Part shown: in pieces, positions 14,424-27,800 of the stretch
Layout: every line of letters begins with the position of its first letter
How positions within the stretch are numbered: position 1 is the first letter of the stretch
NCBI RefSeq assembly: GCF_019399895.1
Contig: NC_091873.1
Location: 3,852,001-3,916,000 of the forward strand
Length of the DNA: 64,000 nt
Direction: 5' to 3'
From: Cardiocondyla obscurior
Lineage: Eukaryota; Arthropoda; Insecta; Hymenoptera; Formicidae
The notes under the pieces: generated by a model
The model's input: the letters and a program-made list of their open reading frames with translations, nothing else
What the model was told of the DNA's origin: nothing
Databases searched by the model: none
Program-made: the position numbers and the translations under genes

Positions 14424-15877
14424 ATGCCGACAGACGACGACTATGGCCGAAGAGATCGTCTCCTGTTGCACCAGCACCCGATCGCGCAGTACGGGTCCTC
14501 GTCATCCCCGCTTCCCGGATCGAGCGCGCCGAATTCTGGTAGCGTGGGAACCCAGGTTGGTCCCAGTAACCCCAGCGACTGCTTCAAGCAGCAGCAGCAA
14601 ACCGCCGACTTGCGTACGGTGGCGAGCACCGCGAGTCAATCGGGTCAAGAACGTCACCAGTCGGACCAACAGATCCAAAGCAGCGAGCATGTCGGTGCCC
14701 GAATGGTCGATCGGCACGAGAAATCCGCGGAGAAGCCTACGATCGACTTCTCTAAGTGCGGAGAAGGTCGACCGTCGAGTTGCGAGCGCTTCGGGCATTA
14801 TCAGGCCCAAAGCGGCGAGCATGTGGGAAATCGGTTGGGGGGTGAGCGGCACGAGAAGGCCGTGGACAAGTCTTGTATCGATTACCCGAAGTGCGGGGAG
14901 GATCGTCAGCCGAGTTGCGAGCGTTTCGGACATTATCCGGCTCAAAGTGGCGAGCACTCTGGGGGCCGAATGGGGGGTGAGCGGCACGAAAAGCCGTCCG
15001 ACAAATCGTCGGTCGATTTCACCAAGTGCGCCGGTGACGGACGGCAGCAGAGTTGCGAACGTTTCGGGCATTATCAGACTACGACGTTCGGTCAGTCCTC
15101 GTTGCAGGGACATTACGGCGGCGCGCATACCGATCGCTTCGCCCGATTCAACGATCTCAGCGCGTTGCACGGCGAGCAGCGGCCCTCGAGCGATCGTTAC
15201 TCGGTCTGTAATCCGGAGCTGCGGTTCGACACGGTGGGCACGAGCGGAACCGGCGAGTACGCGAACGCGAACGCGCTCGCGGGTTCCTTTGCTACGGAGA
15301 CGTTTCCGTCGCCGCCGTCGCCAGCACCGGCGAACGACCGCTTTGTTCCGCCACCACCATTATCGCCCAGTCCAAGCGAAAAGTATGCCTCGAGCCAGAG
15401 TTTGGCTGGTTACACTTCTGCTGATCGCATTGTACCCCCCAATTCTCCGGGACCCAAGTACGGCCCCGACGTTGCCGCCACAGTATCGTCGATGCCCGCC
15501 AAGGAGCGCTTTGCCTCCGCCGAACGATTGCTGGCCAATCAGCAATCAGCCACAGGTGACGCTAAGGATCAACAACGCTACGCTGGACCCGACCGCCTGC
15601 TTTCGGGATCCTCCCCGGTCCTGGGAGGACTTCAGGGTGGACTTCAAACGGGGCTTCAGAGCAGCGCGGTCTACGCCAAAGATACTCGCTATACCGCCAT
15701 TTCGGCGGACAGAATATTATCTTCCTCGCCGATACACGCTCCGGTGCCCGAAAGATTCGTTGGCAAGTCGGACAGGTACTTGGGCGAGTCGCCCATTCAC
15801 GATAGGTATTCTCGACAAGACTCATCAGCGACAGCACATCATGAACGGTACTCGACGATGGCGGCGGCCACCGAGAG
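14424..15877 (+). CDS. rho-5: iRhom coding exon 1: low-complexity N-terminus with tandem repeats
   Basis: Encodes residues 1-484 plus two bases of Arg485. The protein starts MPTDDDYGRRD and is rich in Ser, Gln, Pro and Arg. Residues 86-220 are three tandem units of 44-46 residues. The second half carries many D/E-R-Y/F/L/I motifs (DRYSVC, DRFVPP, ERFASAERLL, DRYLGES). The donor is AG|GTCAGT. No known domain or membrane segment is visible, and the region is probably disordered and cytosolic. Confidence 0.9.
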
Positions 15878-18800
15878 GTCAGTTTAATTCAATTTAAATC
15901 ATAACTTTGCACGCTTGTTAATTACTTTGCAGTTTTATAAACTATGTTTTAATTTTATAAAAATAAATTTCATGGTAACTTATTCTGTTTGGAATATCCA
16001 CAGGTTCCTCACGAATTCGCCTAATCCTGAGAGCGCGCATCAGCGCTATTCATCGTCGGACCGTTCGTCACTTCAAACTTCCACCAGCAATAGCGAGCAG
16101 AATCGGCGTCTTTACACCGACAGGGGTGTTGAGACGGTCTGCCAGAAGTACACCGATCGGTCCATCAGCTCCCCAGCGTCCGCCGATTTCGGCCGATACT
16201 CCGGTTTTCCAGAAGTCGGCAATCAGACGCGATACAGTAACGATCGCTTCAACGACCTCGCTTTGCAACGTTGCAGTCAATCGCGGTCGATTGATAGGTT
16301 TTCCAGCGATCGCTACTTGGCCGGATCGTCACCTGCACACGATGGCAGATTATCCAGTACCGATACGTCGCGCTACATCGTCTCTTCCACCGAGCGTCTG
16401 CTGGCGCCGACGTCCTCTTCATCGTCCTCCTCATCAGAGACTAGTGAGGGTGCATCTCTATTTTTTCTCGCGCAAACGACTAAAAATCGCGTTTTGACAT
16501 AGATTTTTCTTTCTTTGACAATATTTTTATCCTTTTGTTATTAATATCTAGTCACTTAAATATTCAAACGTTCTAGTTATATCTTTAAATATTGAATTTT
16601 TTTTCTTTGCGGAATTTCAGTTTCTACAAATATTTGATTAAAAAGTTTTAAATAGATATTAAGATTTTTTTTTTTTAGCTACAAAGTTTTTTGTCGAATA
16701 ATTTAATAGAATAATAAACAGATAAGTTAAGAGAATTTAAAATAATTACATAAATATATAATTTGTGACTTTGCGATAACTTAACGAACTTCTTCGCGAC
16801 AAAATTTACTCTTGATCTTAATCACTGCCAGTATTACAATTCTCTCTTCGAATTTCAGGCTCCAGGTATCATTCGCCCTACACAGCGACAACCGGCACCC
16901 AATCATCGACCTCCAACGAGCGCTTCACATCAATCTCGCCAACGTCCGAAGCGTCGTCGAACGTTCATCGAGGCGGCTATCAAAATACGAAGAGCACCGT
17001 TGACAAATATCTGGTATCAAAATCGGTTCAGAGCAGTTACGATCGCTATTCAGTTAGCGGCCAGGGCGAGTTTGGTCAAGATCGATACTTCACCGCTGGC
17101 GGAAATGGCGACCGATTTCAAGCCACTTCCGGGACTGATCGTTTTCACACTCCTGCTGATCGCTATTCGCCGGCGCGCAGCGTCGCCGACAAATACTTGT
17201 CCCTGCCGAAGCCGAAGGACAGGTTCACCGGCCGCATAACACCCATCTCCTGCGCCAATACCGTCGCGACGTCCTCCACCGATCGCACCTATTGCTCTTC
17301 CAATGTGAGCTACGTACCTCCAACTGCGCACACTCCGGTCGAACGATATGTGCCTCAGCCGCCCCCCGAAGTGCTCTACCCGGACAGGTTAGAGTCGTTG
17401 ATTAAAAATGATTATATATCTCGTAGATACTCGATAAATTTTCTTTCCATTTTTAAAGAGACTCGTTAACGTAATGACTTTGTGTTGAATATGTAAAATC
17501 AACTCTGAACATTTTTTTCAATATTTTCTTTAACGAAACTTTAGTAACTTATTTCTTTTTTTTTTTTTCTTCTTTTTTAATTGCAGTTTAATTTCTTGAT
17601 GTAATATAAATTAAAATAAATTAAGTTACATACCATCTGTTAAACGTTTTAACCACGCATAATTTATGTCAGTTTACTTCAGATGGAAACTGTTTACTTT
17701 CTGAAAGCCCTTGGGGTCTCGTTCGAAACTCTCGCGGGCCATTCTGCACGAATAGAACTTGAAAACCCGTTTTCTATGATTGTTTAGGTATGTGGATAGG
17801 TATGTGCCACCTGCGGCGCACACGCCGACCGATCGATACGTACCCGCGAGCGATCCAGGTGATCCATATATGCGTCGCGACCTTGGCTTTCATCACCATT
17901 ATCGGCTACCGCCGCCCGCCGGTTACCCTTATCAAACGCATTTCCGGTTCCGCGGGTTCGCGTACACGACATCCGGTCGGATGGGCGGGAGTCCTGGATC
18001 CAGCAGCTCCAGCAGCACCACGTCCAACCAGCGCGAGACGTTTGTCACGTCGCCGCTTTTGAGGCCCAAGGCGCGTGCTTCCGCGGTTGAGTTCGGCGCA
18101 GCCACAGGCACCGCTGGCACCGTCGGAGCTGCGACGACCACGACGACCACCGGTGTCGGTCGACACGTATGTTCGAACGCGGCTGCCTGTTGCGGAGACG
18201 TGTCCAACGGCAGAGCCTGCTGCCAGATGAGGAGGTCCCTGCCACCCGGAACACTACCGACGATACCCACGCAGACTTCTTCATGGTGAGTAATCGCATG
18301 AGTTTTGCTAATAAAAAAAGTAACGCTTGAGAACGTCGAGTTCACATAAGGCTTACGAGATCTAGACTTAGTTATTTAAAGTTATTAAAAAAAATATTTT
18401 ACGGAATGTGAAAAGAAAAATATATAGGGGATATACATATATTTTCTTTTTAAATAAGAAAACGACATATTGTTCCCGCAGGGGGACTTCATATTAAACA
18501 CGAGGAAAGGTTTATGTCAACATATATTCGCGATTCTATCGTTACTGAGATTCAGGTCAAACAAATATTTTTTAATGCAAAATGAAAAAATAACATTGTT
18601 TATTACTGTCGGTTTTTAATTACAATAATTATTTGAAGTGTTCTCCATTTGAGGCATAACGCACATTGCAAATACGTCGCACTCTTTCGGTCCCGAGGCG
18701 ACTAGCGGGTAATTTCACAAAGCAATTCTGCGTTCATGTGGCACAGCTTTGTTGTCAATTTGAATCTCATAACCTGCGAACCATTGCGCTCACCGTCAAA

Positions 18801-21800
18801 GTAAATGTAAACGATAATTGACAGACCGAATGTTTCTTAACACACAACGTGGACAACGAGAACGAGAACGCAATATGTACTTTTAAACTGTAATAAATAT
18901 TTGTTTGACCTATATCACGGTGAGTTTGTGGACATATGAATTTTTTCTTTTTTTTTTTCCGTACATTGGTGTCGAAAGCTCTCTTCCGAAGTTTGTTCCC
19001 TTACTTTGGAAAGCCTGTGTTACACATTGAATATAAAATATCATACACTTTATACTTAGAAAGCAAAATATTTGTTTTCCGACAGTCAGAAAAGCTCGGT
19101 GCTTTCACCCTTAGTAACAGTAGCGCACCCTTAAAAAGACCGTAATTTTTAAGGCACAAAAATTCTAATTATCTTTTTTTTTTTTTTTTTTCCCTTCGAA
19201 AAGCGCGCGATGTATCAAATTTCAAAGCACGAGAGAGTTCCTTCCATCTATTAGTCGCAAATTTCGTTGTAAATCGCACGTATAATCACCGACAGAAAAA
19301 AAAGAAAGAAATATTGATTACAGCGAGTTTAAGAACAGGCTAAAGCTGTAGCGTGTGTTGAGAGCTTGCGCGTGTAACCCGGAGATTATAGGGGAGAAGC
19401 GGAGAACCGCGGGGACCGGGGCAGGGCAAAATGGGATAGCTTCCGCAATGCACATGCTCGAGTAATAATGCGCCTGTATAATAAAGCTTACGAATTAGAA
19501 TGGAAGAGCCGTCTAATTGAGGGATAAATGTTATTTATGGGACCGATGGGAGGCCCAAGTGGTTTTGATATAACGCAACGCTTTCTTTGTCCCTCGTCGC
19601 ACCTCCGTATTTGAACTGAAAAAATCTTTCTTTCTTTCTTTCTTTTTTTTTTTTTTTTGCGAAATATATTAATGTACTTCGGGGACCTTTTTATCAGATT
19701 AATGAAAACGAAATAACGCGCATTGGCAGCTTACAAGAGCGCGCGGCACGCTCTGTCGTCCTTTGTAGCGAATCGATCAGCCTAATAGGCCGCACCGCCA
19801 AAAGAGTCTCGGCACGTAATGTTCTTCGTCATTGAGGATACTCGAATGATCGTTGAAGCGATCTCGGTATGAAAGATAAAACGGGCCGGCGATACTCCAT
19901 TAACCTGATTGCCACGACGAAAGTATATGTGTGACCTTTCTGGGGCTTTTGTCTTTCGCGCCGCACCAAATGCGGACTCGCGTCCTAAATTCCGATTTTT
20001 GCGCTAAAAATTGCCATCTCTTTGCGTCTTTGAGGTGCGCCGAGAATAAAACGCGGTTGATGATCGATAGGGGACTGCCAGACGTAAAAACACAATTGTA
20101 GGACAGAGAGAAAGAGAGGAGAGAAGATACTTTCGAGAGCACGGCAAGAGCATTCGAATTATTCGGCACGACAGAAGGGTTTACGGAGTTTCGTCTTATT
20201 CTTTGTTCGAAAGTAGAATTTTACAGTTTTAACAAACGAAATTCGATTTTCATCGAATTTAACCCAAATTGCTGCAGTACGATCCGCTTTCGCGACGGCG
20301 AAAGGTTGACGGGCCGGCGACTGGGTATGGGGGATAAAAGGGAAGGGGGGGGTAGACGAATGACCCGGAAGTCGTAAGGGGTAGCATCCGGGCATTGTCT
20401 TGCACCGGTAACGACGGTGTTCCACGAGCTGCTGGCAACTTCGGTAATTATGTCGTGCTCGTGAGTTTAACTGGCCCCGTCGTACGAAATTGCAATCTGA
20501 CACCGGCCGTCGCCATGTCAGTTTCAATTAAGGATTTTATCCTCGCCTCCGCTCCATCGTCCATGCGCCACTCGCTCTTTCGACCTTTAGTCGCAGCAAA
20601 ATTTTCGCCCGCGATCCAGTCTTTAATGCGGTTACGAAAATTCAAGCTGTCTATCGCAATTGACTCGAGTACTTTGAATCAAGTAAAAAACTATCTATGA
20701 GAAAATTATTATTAACTGAATACTGCATTTGGTGGTACGCAAAAAAGAGAACGGTATAATAAGAGTAATATTAATATTTGTTTATCCTTTGCAATTGATT
20801 TAATTTTTCTTATTCGATAAGTTCTAATTTTATGCGACAAAAACGCTTGAATTAATTAATTATGAAAATAAGTAGCAGTAGTGACATTGAAATATCACGA
20901 GTTATTAAATTAATAACGGCAGCACGAACCTTCTAATTATTCCGCAAAAAATATCAGATGTGTAATTTAAATCGACGTATTTAAAATTACTATAATTTGG
21001 TCGATAGAATAATTTACAAATATTTTTTATATTTTTATTTTTACAGTAAATTGGAGTCTGAAATTGAAACAATCGTAAAATCTACTTGATTTGGACAATA
21101 TTTTTTATTTTAAGCCGGGATAAATTTTTAAAAAAGAAAGAAAATTGAAATACTCTATATATTATACTTTCCAACGAGGTATTAGAATCAAAATCTATTT
21201 CGTGGTCATTTCCACAATTATGAGCAAAAGGTTTGGAGGTTTCCTGCCGGTGATACCGCCTATTATCTTCTCCGTAAACGCTCCGCATCTCGTTTTGACA
21301 CGTACGGGATGCAGAGAGAGGATGTAGGTAGTCGCTTCCGGTCACGCGTGTATCAGTCTAACAATAAGGTAACTTCGATGACAAACCGATCCGTATTACA
21401 GCGTATTGACGTATTCGATACGATAATGTGTGCGCGCGCGCCATTTAATTAATTAACTGAATACACGTGCAACGACACGCTGCTGTTGAAATACGCAATT
21501 AAAACAGTAAATAATGGCTAAATTCCGGGGATATTTTATTGCTTTTCTTTAGATTCCTTTCTTCAGAGTTTTGCTCATGTTTCCTTCTCTAACGGACTGT
21601 CAAGGTGGGAGTGAAAAACTACCCTTTTGTAAACTCGGGGACAATTCGTTGCGTTCTTTAGCAGCGAGCGTATTAAAATGGAAAAATGTAGTTCCAAATT
21701 GGGGGAGATGAAAGTTGGGCGATTCGAGCGATTCAAGTAGAACTAATAAATCAGAGTTTAAAGGTGGGAAGGGCAGATGCAGCGCGCGTTTATATTAATT

Positions 21801-24800
21801 TATTTATATTTATAGCGTAATGGAAAACTGTACGTTCGCATTTTTTTTTGGTACTTTTTTTTTTAATATAAATTTTCCTGCCAGATTAAAAAATTAAAAC
21901 GCGAAATTAAAATAATACGTGTTTTAGCCTCGTGACGAAAGAAGGAAATTATATTTTGTGCTTTTGCATTTTTTTTTTTTTTTTTTTTTTTTTTGCTAAT
22001 ATGTGGATAGCGCTAATAGCGTATAGCGCAATAAACAAAATCTACGCGGTTCTATCCCCGACTTACCGCAGGTTGCATAATAATGCGTTAGATAATGCAA
22101 TAGTAGCCCGCTGGTTTGGAGGCTTTTAGCGGAATCTACGCAGACCGCGGAATCCTATTAGATCCCATCATCATCTATATCCTCTTAAAATATTGTTGCT
22201 TGCGCGTTACTGCAAAATCGATTATTGCAAATATATACAGAGGCAAGGAAAAAGTTCCAATTCGGACGATAAAAAAAAAACTCTATATCGCAGTTTATTA
22301 TAAAATTTATTACTGCGGGTATTATAATTGATAAAAAATAAATAAAATAAAATAAAAAAAACGGTGCTAAAATTTATATTAGTTGACCCAGGTGTAGCGC
22401 ACTTAATTTTTTTTCTTATTTTTCGTGTTTATTCGCACTTTCGCGAACGCGTTCAGCACGTACAAAGGAAAAGAAGGCGTAAAAATAATTTTACAAATAT
22501 CCGGCGTGGATCGAGGAACGTTCTAGCTCGCTGAGTGGCAGGTGAAAGTGTACCTCCAGCTCGCACGAGAAGGAGATATATCCATTCTAGCTATAGACTA
22601 GGTACATACATACACCTTTGTACAGATACTATAGCGTGTCATTCGCGGAAACGAGTTGCGTAAGAATCTCCATTGGCCTTCACATTTATCCTGTTTTGCA
22701 TCCTTGTCTTACATTTTCTCTCGTCTTTCCACGTCATCCACGTTTTTTTTTTTTTTTTTTTTTTTTTTGCCCTATTTCATTACTTTATTCGCCCTTTCGT
22801 ATTTCCCATCTTTCCTTCTCACGTTCTTCTTCCTCTTCTACTTTCTTCTCAACTTCTTCTCTTTGTTCTGATCTAGCTTTGTGCGCGCGTACTTTTTTTT
22901 TTTTCTCTCTCTTTTTAGCTCCTCCCTCTCTTTCTCTTTCTCCTTCGCGTTCTTTTTACATCGTTTTTTCTTTTAAATCTATTTATAAGTATTCGCTCAC
23001 TGAGTCTCTTTGTTGCGAAGTCTGAACTTCAATTTGTTGCACTCATCGCACCGTCAGCTCCGACTTCTCAGGCTCACTCGATAGGATTAATCTTGCCATA
23101 AATTTGTAACGTGTCTATTGTTAAAAATTTGTCACGAGCAAAGCTCCACCTTCGGCCCTTATCGCCGTTACATATAAATCAAACATAACGCCGCTCGTGT
23201 TACGGCAACCGTTCGGAAATGTGAGTCGATACAAGCAGAAATAGAAGCTGAAAATTAATTAATTTTGACACCACGGTGCCTCAATCTGTAAGGACGTTCG
23301 TATTGATCTCCCAATTTAAATTCCTCAATGTTGGATAAAAACTCGATAATCCCACTCTCTTTCTCATCTTTTTCCCTGTCAACTGCCATTAATTTCCGTT
23401 TCGTTATTCCTCGCGAGGATTCGAGAATCCGGACTCGACTCGCTTCCAACTGACTCGCGGCAGGCAGCGGCTCCCCAGTCCGTTGGGAAACCGTTGGTAG
23501 CGTTCCTACTCCGCTTCCTAGCGGGACTTGTTGACGCCCAACAGCTGACGGCCACCGCCACGTGCAACGCGACGCGACGCGACGCGACGCGGTGGGACGC
23601 ATGCGTCCGATCAGTACGCGCCGCGTCTTTGCTGACGGAGCATCCGCTATAGCGCGATGCAAGACGCCGCTCTGGGCTCTTTTTTTCTCCTCCGTTTTGC
23701 CCTATATTCGAACCCCCTCCCTCCCTGTGTTTTCCCTCGTTTCGGCACCTAACAGTAAAAACACAGTGTTCGATTAAACGTTAAAAGCGTCACCGTAATT
23801 CGTGCGCGTAGCTGAATTCACGTGAAACAAAAATAGGAAAAAAAAAAATGCGAAAAGTGTAAGTAACCAAAGGCTCGATATAGATTTTTTTTTTGTTTTT
23901 TTTTCCAATTGTTCATGACGATTATTTCGTTGAAAAACAATCTTTATCACGACAGTGTTGAAATATAAACTGCGATATCTTTTTGTTCACTTGCCAATGG
24001 AAAGGTAGCGCACTTGACTTTACTCAAAGAGTTACGGTACAGTTATTCGCGAGAACACTCGTGAATTCTACTGGCGGTTTCGTGGAATATTGTTAACATT
24101 CCCGCGTGATACAAGTAGATGCAATTAGTAGCGCATGTAGCGTTGTATTAATTTGTAGATGCAAAATGTTGAAACGGTGTGCTAGATAAATTTTGACGTG
24201 ATCTAAATCGATATCGTGCCGAACCTTTATCTCTTATCAGTGGCACGATATGATATCTTCGACATTTGTCGCTCAATGTGATAGAGCTATATTTAAACAT
24301 GACGATATTTTTCCCGCGTGCAGCGGCATGAATTCCGAATTGTAGACTTCATCGCAAAACTAACGCGGAAATATTTGCAAAAGCTAATTATTTATTTTAA
24401 TATGACCGACATTTATTTCTGTGAGACACACGTTTTTTCTTTTTTTATTTTAATTAAAATTTATTATTTTTATGCAGTTCGTAAATTTATTATTTTATAA
24501 TATTATTTGGATCTATAAAAAGTTTTGTGTTTTAAAAGAAGAAAAAGCATTTTCTTGATCACATTTTATTTTTATCAATTATTTTTTGACATTTTTTACT
24601 TTTACAAGATTGCGATACAAATATAATCATAAATCCAAAATGAGAAAATTAATCTGTGCAGCGCAACTCGATTAATTAATAACGTAATTTTAAATAAATT
24701 ATTATAAATTTAATTAATTCCACTCTAAAAAACTTTTTAACAAGCAAATTATGAATTTGCATTTGTAAAATTTAATTAAGAGATTTGTACTTTACGATTA

Positions 24801-27800
24801 TTGTAACTTTTTTTTTTTCTTCTTTTTTTTACATAATATAATGTGTGGTGTTTGAATATTGCACGTAAAGTCATGGCAAATAAACGATAGTTGCAATAAA
24901 GTCTTATAATGAAAATGATATTAAAATACACCACGTCAGGGTATCTTTTAGCGCACGTTTGCAATTAGTGATGGATGTAGTAATTTGTTGACATCTTCTT
25001 TTCCTTCGTCATGTAAGTACTGTAAAAGCATTATAAAATGCTGTAATACACGCCGGCTACTTACATAACTAATAATTTATATTTTTTAATATTATACGTC
25101 GTGTATCTCATTTTATACAAATTATACTTTATTAGCTCTGAAAAAATGAATTATATGAAAGCGGCTCAGACAAAAATTTCGGGTGGGAAATATAATAAAA
25201 GTAATGTAAATACTTTTTATGTCAAGTATTTTTTTTTTTTTTTTTAAGGATTTCAATGATATTAATGCTTTTTTATGGAAACATATAACATTTTTATTTA
25301 ATATAATTCCTCTACCCATTTTATAATTTTATACGTTAATAGAAAAAAGTTAATTAAAAATTATTAAAATATCAGTAATTTACTGGAGATACGTTAAAAC
25401 ACAGAATAAAATACATATGTTTTATGAAGCACTCGTATTTTACGACTTTGTTTTAATATTTTTTTACGAAAATAATTTGATAGATTGATTGATGTAAAAG
25501 AGTACACACAGATGCAATTAAGAATAAATTTAATTATAATTTGCAATATGTTGTTGCAATTTTTACATTTATGCTTATTTTATTATCTACGCATAAAAAA
25601 TGTTACGAAAATTTATGAATATCTTGTGAGATTTATATTTTTTATTAAAATCCATCGAAATATTAAATTATTTTATTAACATTAACATATATAACATTAT
25701 CAAAAAGTATTGCTTTTAAAAGAATAGAAAAAGATATTTTTAATATTGCAAATTTTAGCTTACCTAAACCTTTACATTTTATTTTTTGTGTAAACATTTT
25801 TTTTAGTTACATTCAATAATTTAATTTCAGCTAATTTACAATATTATTTGCTTCTACGATGTACAAATTAATTTTTTTTTAAACTTGTATTTGTTCAATT
25901 AACCTTTTAACGCATTGATAATAAACAAAACGTTATGCAGGAAAAACGTTAGCTAAAAATAAATAAAAATATAATACTTTATCTCGGTAAATGGGTTCCG
26001 TTGGCCGAAGAGAAGTAGCTGGTTTTGCGTGAGTAAAATTTATTTGTTTGCGTACTTTTGTAAATCCCACGGTCTATTCCAGACTTAGGTTCGCCATTAC
26101 CCCCGTCGCTATTAACGGAATCATAGACATAATATAAATAGTTGGAACGAGTTTCATGCCAACAATGCTTTAAGAGGAAAAGCACGGTAAAAACCATTCG
26201 AGAAAATCTTGCGAGTCGTTTAAATGTTGGACTTTTTTTTCTTTCTTTTTTTTCCCCTTCCCATCTTCCACATTTCTCACTTTCTTTACCGGAGAGAAAT
26301 TAGGGTAGTCTCTCCAAGTATCTTCTTTTCTTTCTGGATACCATTCCGTCATCGTATTTTTACACGCTCGTTCTATTTATTATTATGGCTCTTGTTATAT
26401 CTTTATTCTCGTATTATACCACCTTGTACACGGTGGAAACAGCTAGCCACTATTTCCCGAGCCTTTCAGCGCTCGTTTTCACAATCTCGACGCTTATTGA
26501 TTTTAGCTTCGAAACGCATGCGAAAGGGCGGAACGACGGTGGGGCGGGAGACGAGGGATAAAGATTGGTGGCTCTAATTGGATTAAAATTTCATCGAGAG
26601 AGAACGGATGCACCGTTCTTCACCGAGACTCTTTCACGACGCGACACTGAGCCGCGAACGTTTTCGCCTCGAATCGCGGTATAATGACCCTTAAACGCCA
26701 TGAAATTGGAGAGAATGATGGGGGGAATGATTGATAGATCGAATTTTCTTCGGGATTTTTTTTAAACAAAATTTTTTTTTTTTACGCAAGACAAACGAGA
26801 ACATATAACACATGTCGGGAATTAAATGCGATTATATGCACTAGAATTAAAGAAAATTAAGATTAGCACGTTTCTCACTAAATGACCTGATTGAAGCGAA
26901 TAATTCTCTCAAATACGATCGATGAATAATTCAAACAATTCTCACGTAACATTGAAAGTTATCGGATGAAAAAATTAATGGCACGGGAATAAATCAACGA
27001 ATAAATTGCGGAAGAATCACATAAAGCGTCCGGTAAAAAAAACCCGGTAGAAAATTATCATAAGAGCAGCGTGGAATTCGTGAAAAGTCCTCTTAAAATT
27101 CGACGTTAAGTGGCAAAAAATTTGTACAAGCTTGACAGGTAATTTGAGGCAAAGATTTGCATACAATTGACGATTGAATTGTAAAGAATTTGCATAAAAT
27201 CGAGATATAATTTGCAAAAATTCATATATGTAAGTTCTCGACAAAAAGTTTCAGGCAAAATCGCACAAAGTTACAAGGATCGAAAACGACCGCGAAAAAG
27301 TTAACGATAAATATTTCTGCGGACGCGTTCTAAGAGAAAGAGAAAAAAAAAAAAAAAGAAAAAGAAAAGAAAAAAAATTCACGTAAGGATAGAATAACGC
27401 GAGCATTTTGGAAAATGGATGGAAAATTGGTGTGAATTACAAGCCGAGTGGGTCACGATGAGAAGGACAGAAGTCGAAGTGGAATAGGTGATTCCCGTGA
27501 GAAACTCGGAGAGTGTCCGGTGGCTAATTATCGAATACCATTCGTGCAAAACTATGCGAGCGACGCACGGTATTCTACGGAATACGACCGCAAGTCTCGC
27601 CGCGGAAATCGCGTTCTCGCGTGATTGCGGTCCGGATCGGAGATTGCGATCGATTCGATTCTCTGCCAGTTTGAATCTTCCATAAATTTATACAAAAGAA
27701 ATTTATTCTTATTAATGAATTTTATTCACTTCTTTTTATTTCTGTCACCGCTTTTTTCTTTCTTTTTTTTTTTTTATATTCATATAATTAATAATTGTAA

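Noticed and set aside
23255..23662. 135-codon minus-strand ORF over a (CGACG)n tract
   Set aside because: N-terminal part is translated simple repeat and the rest matches nothing; kept only as a possible regulatory patch.
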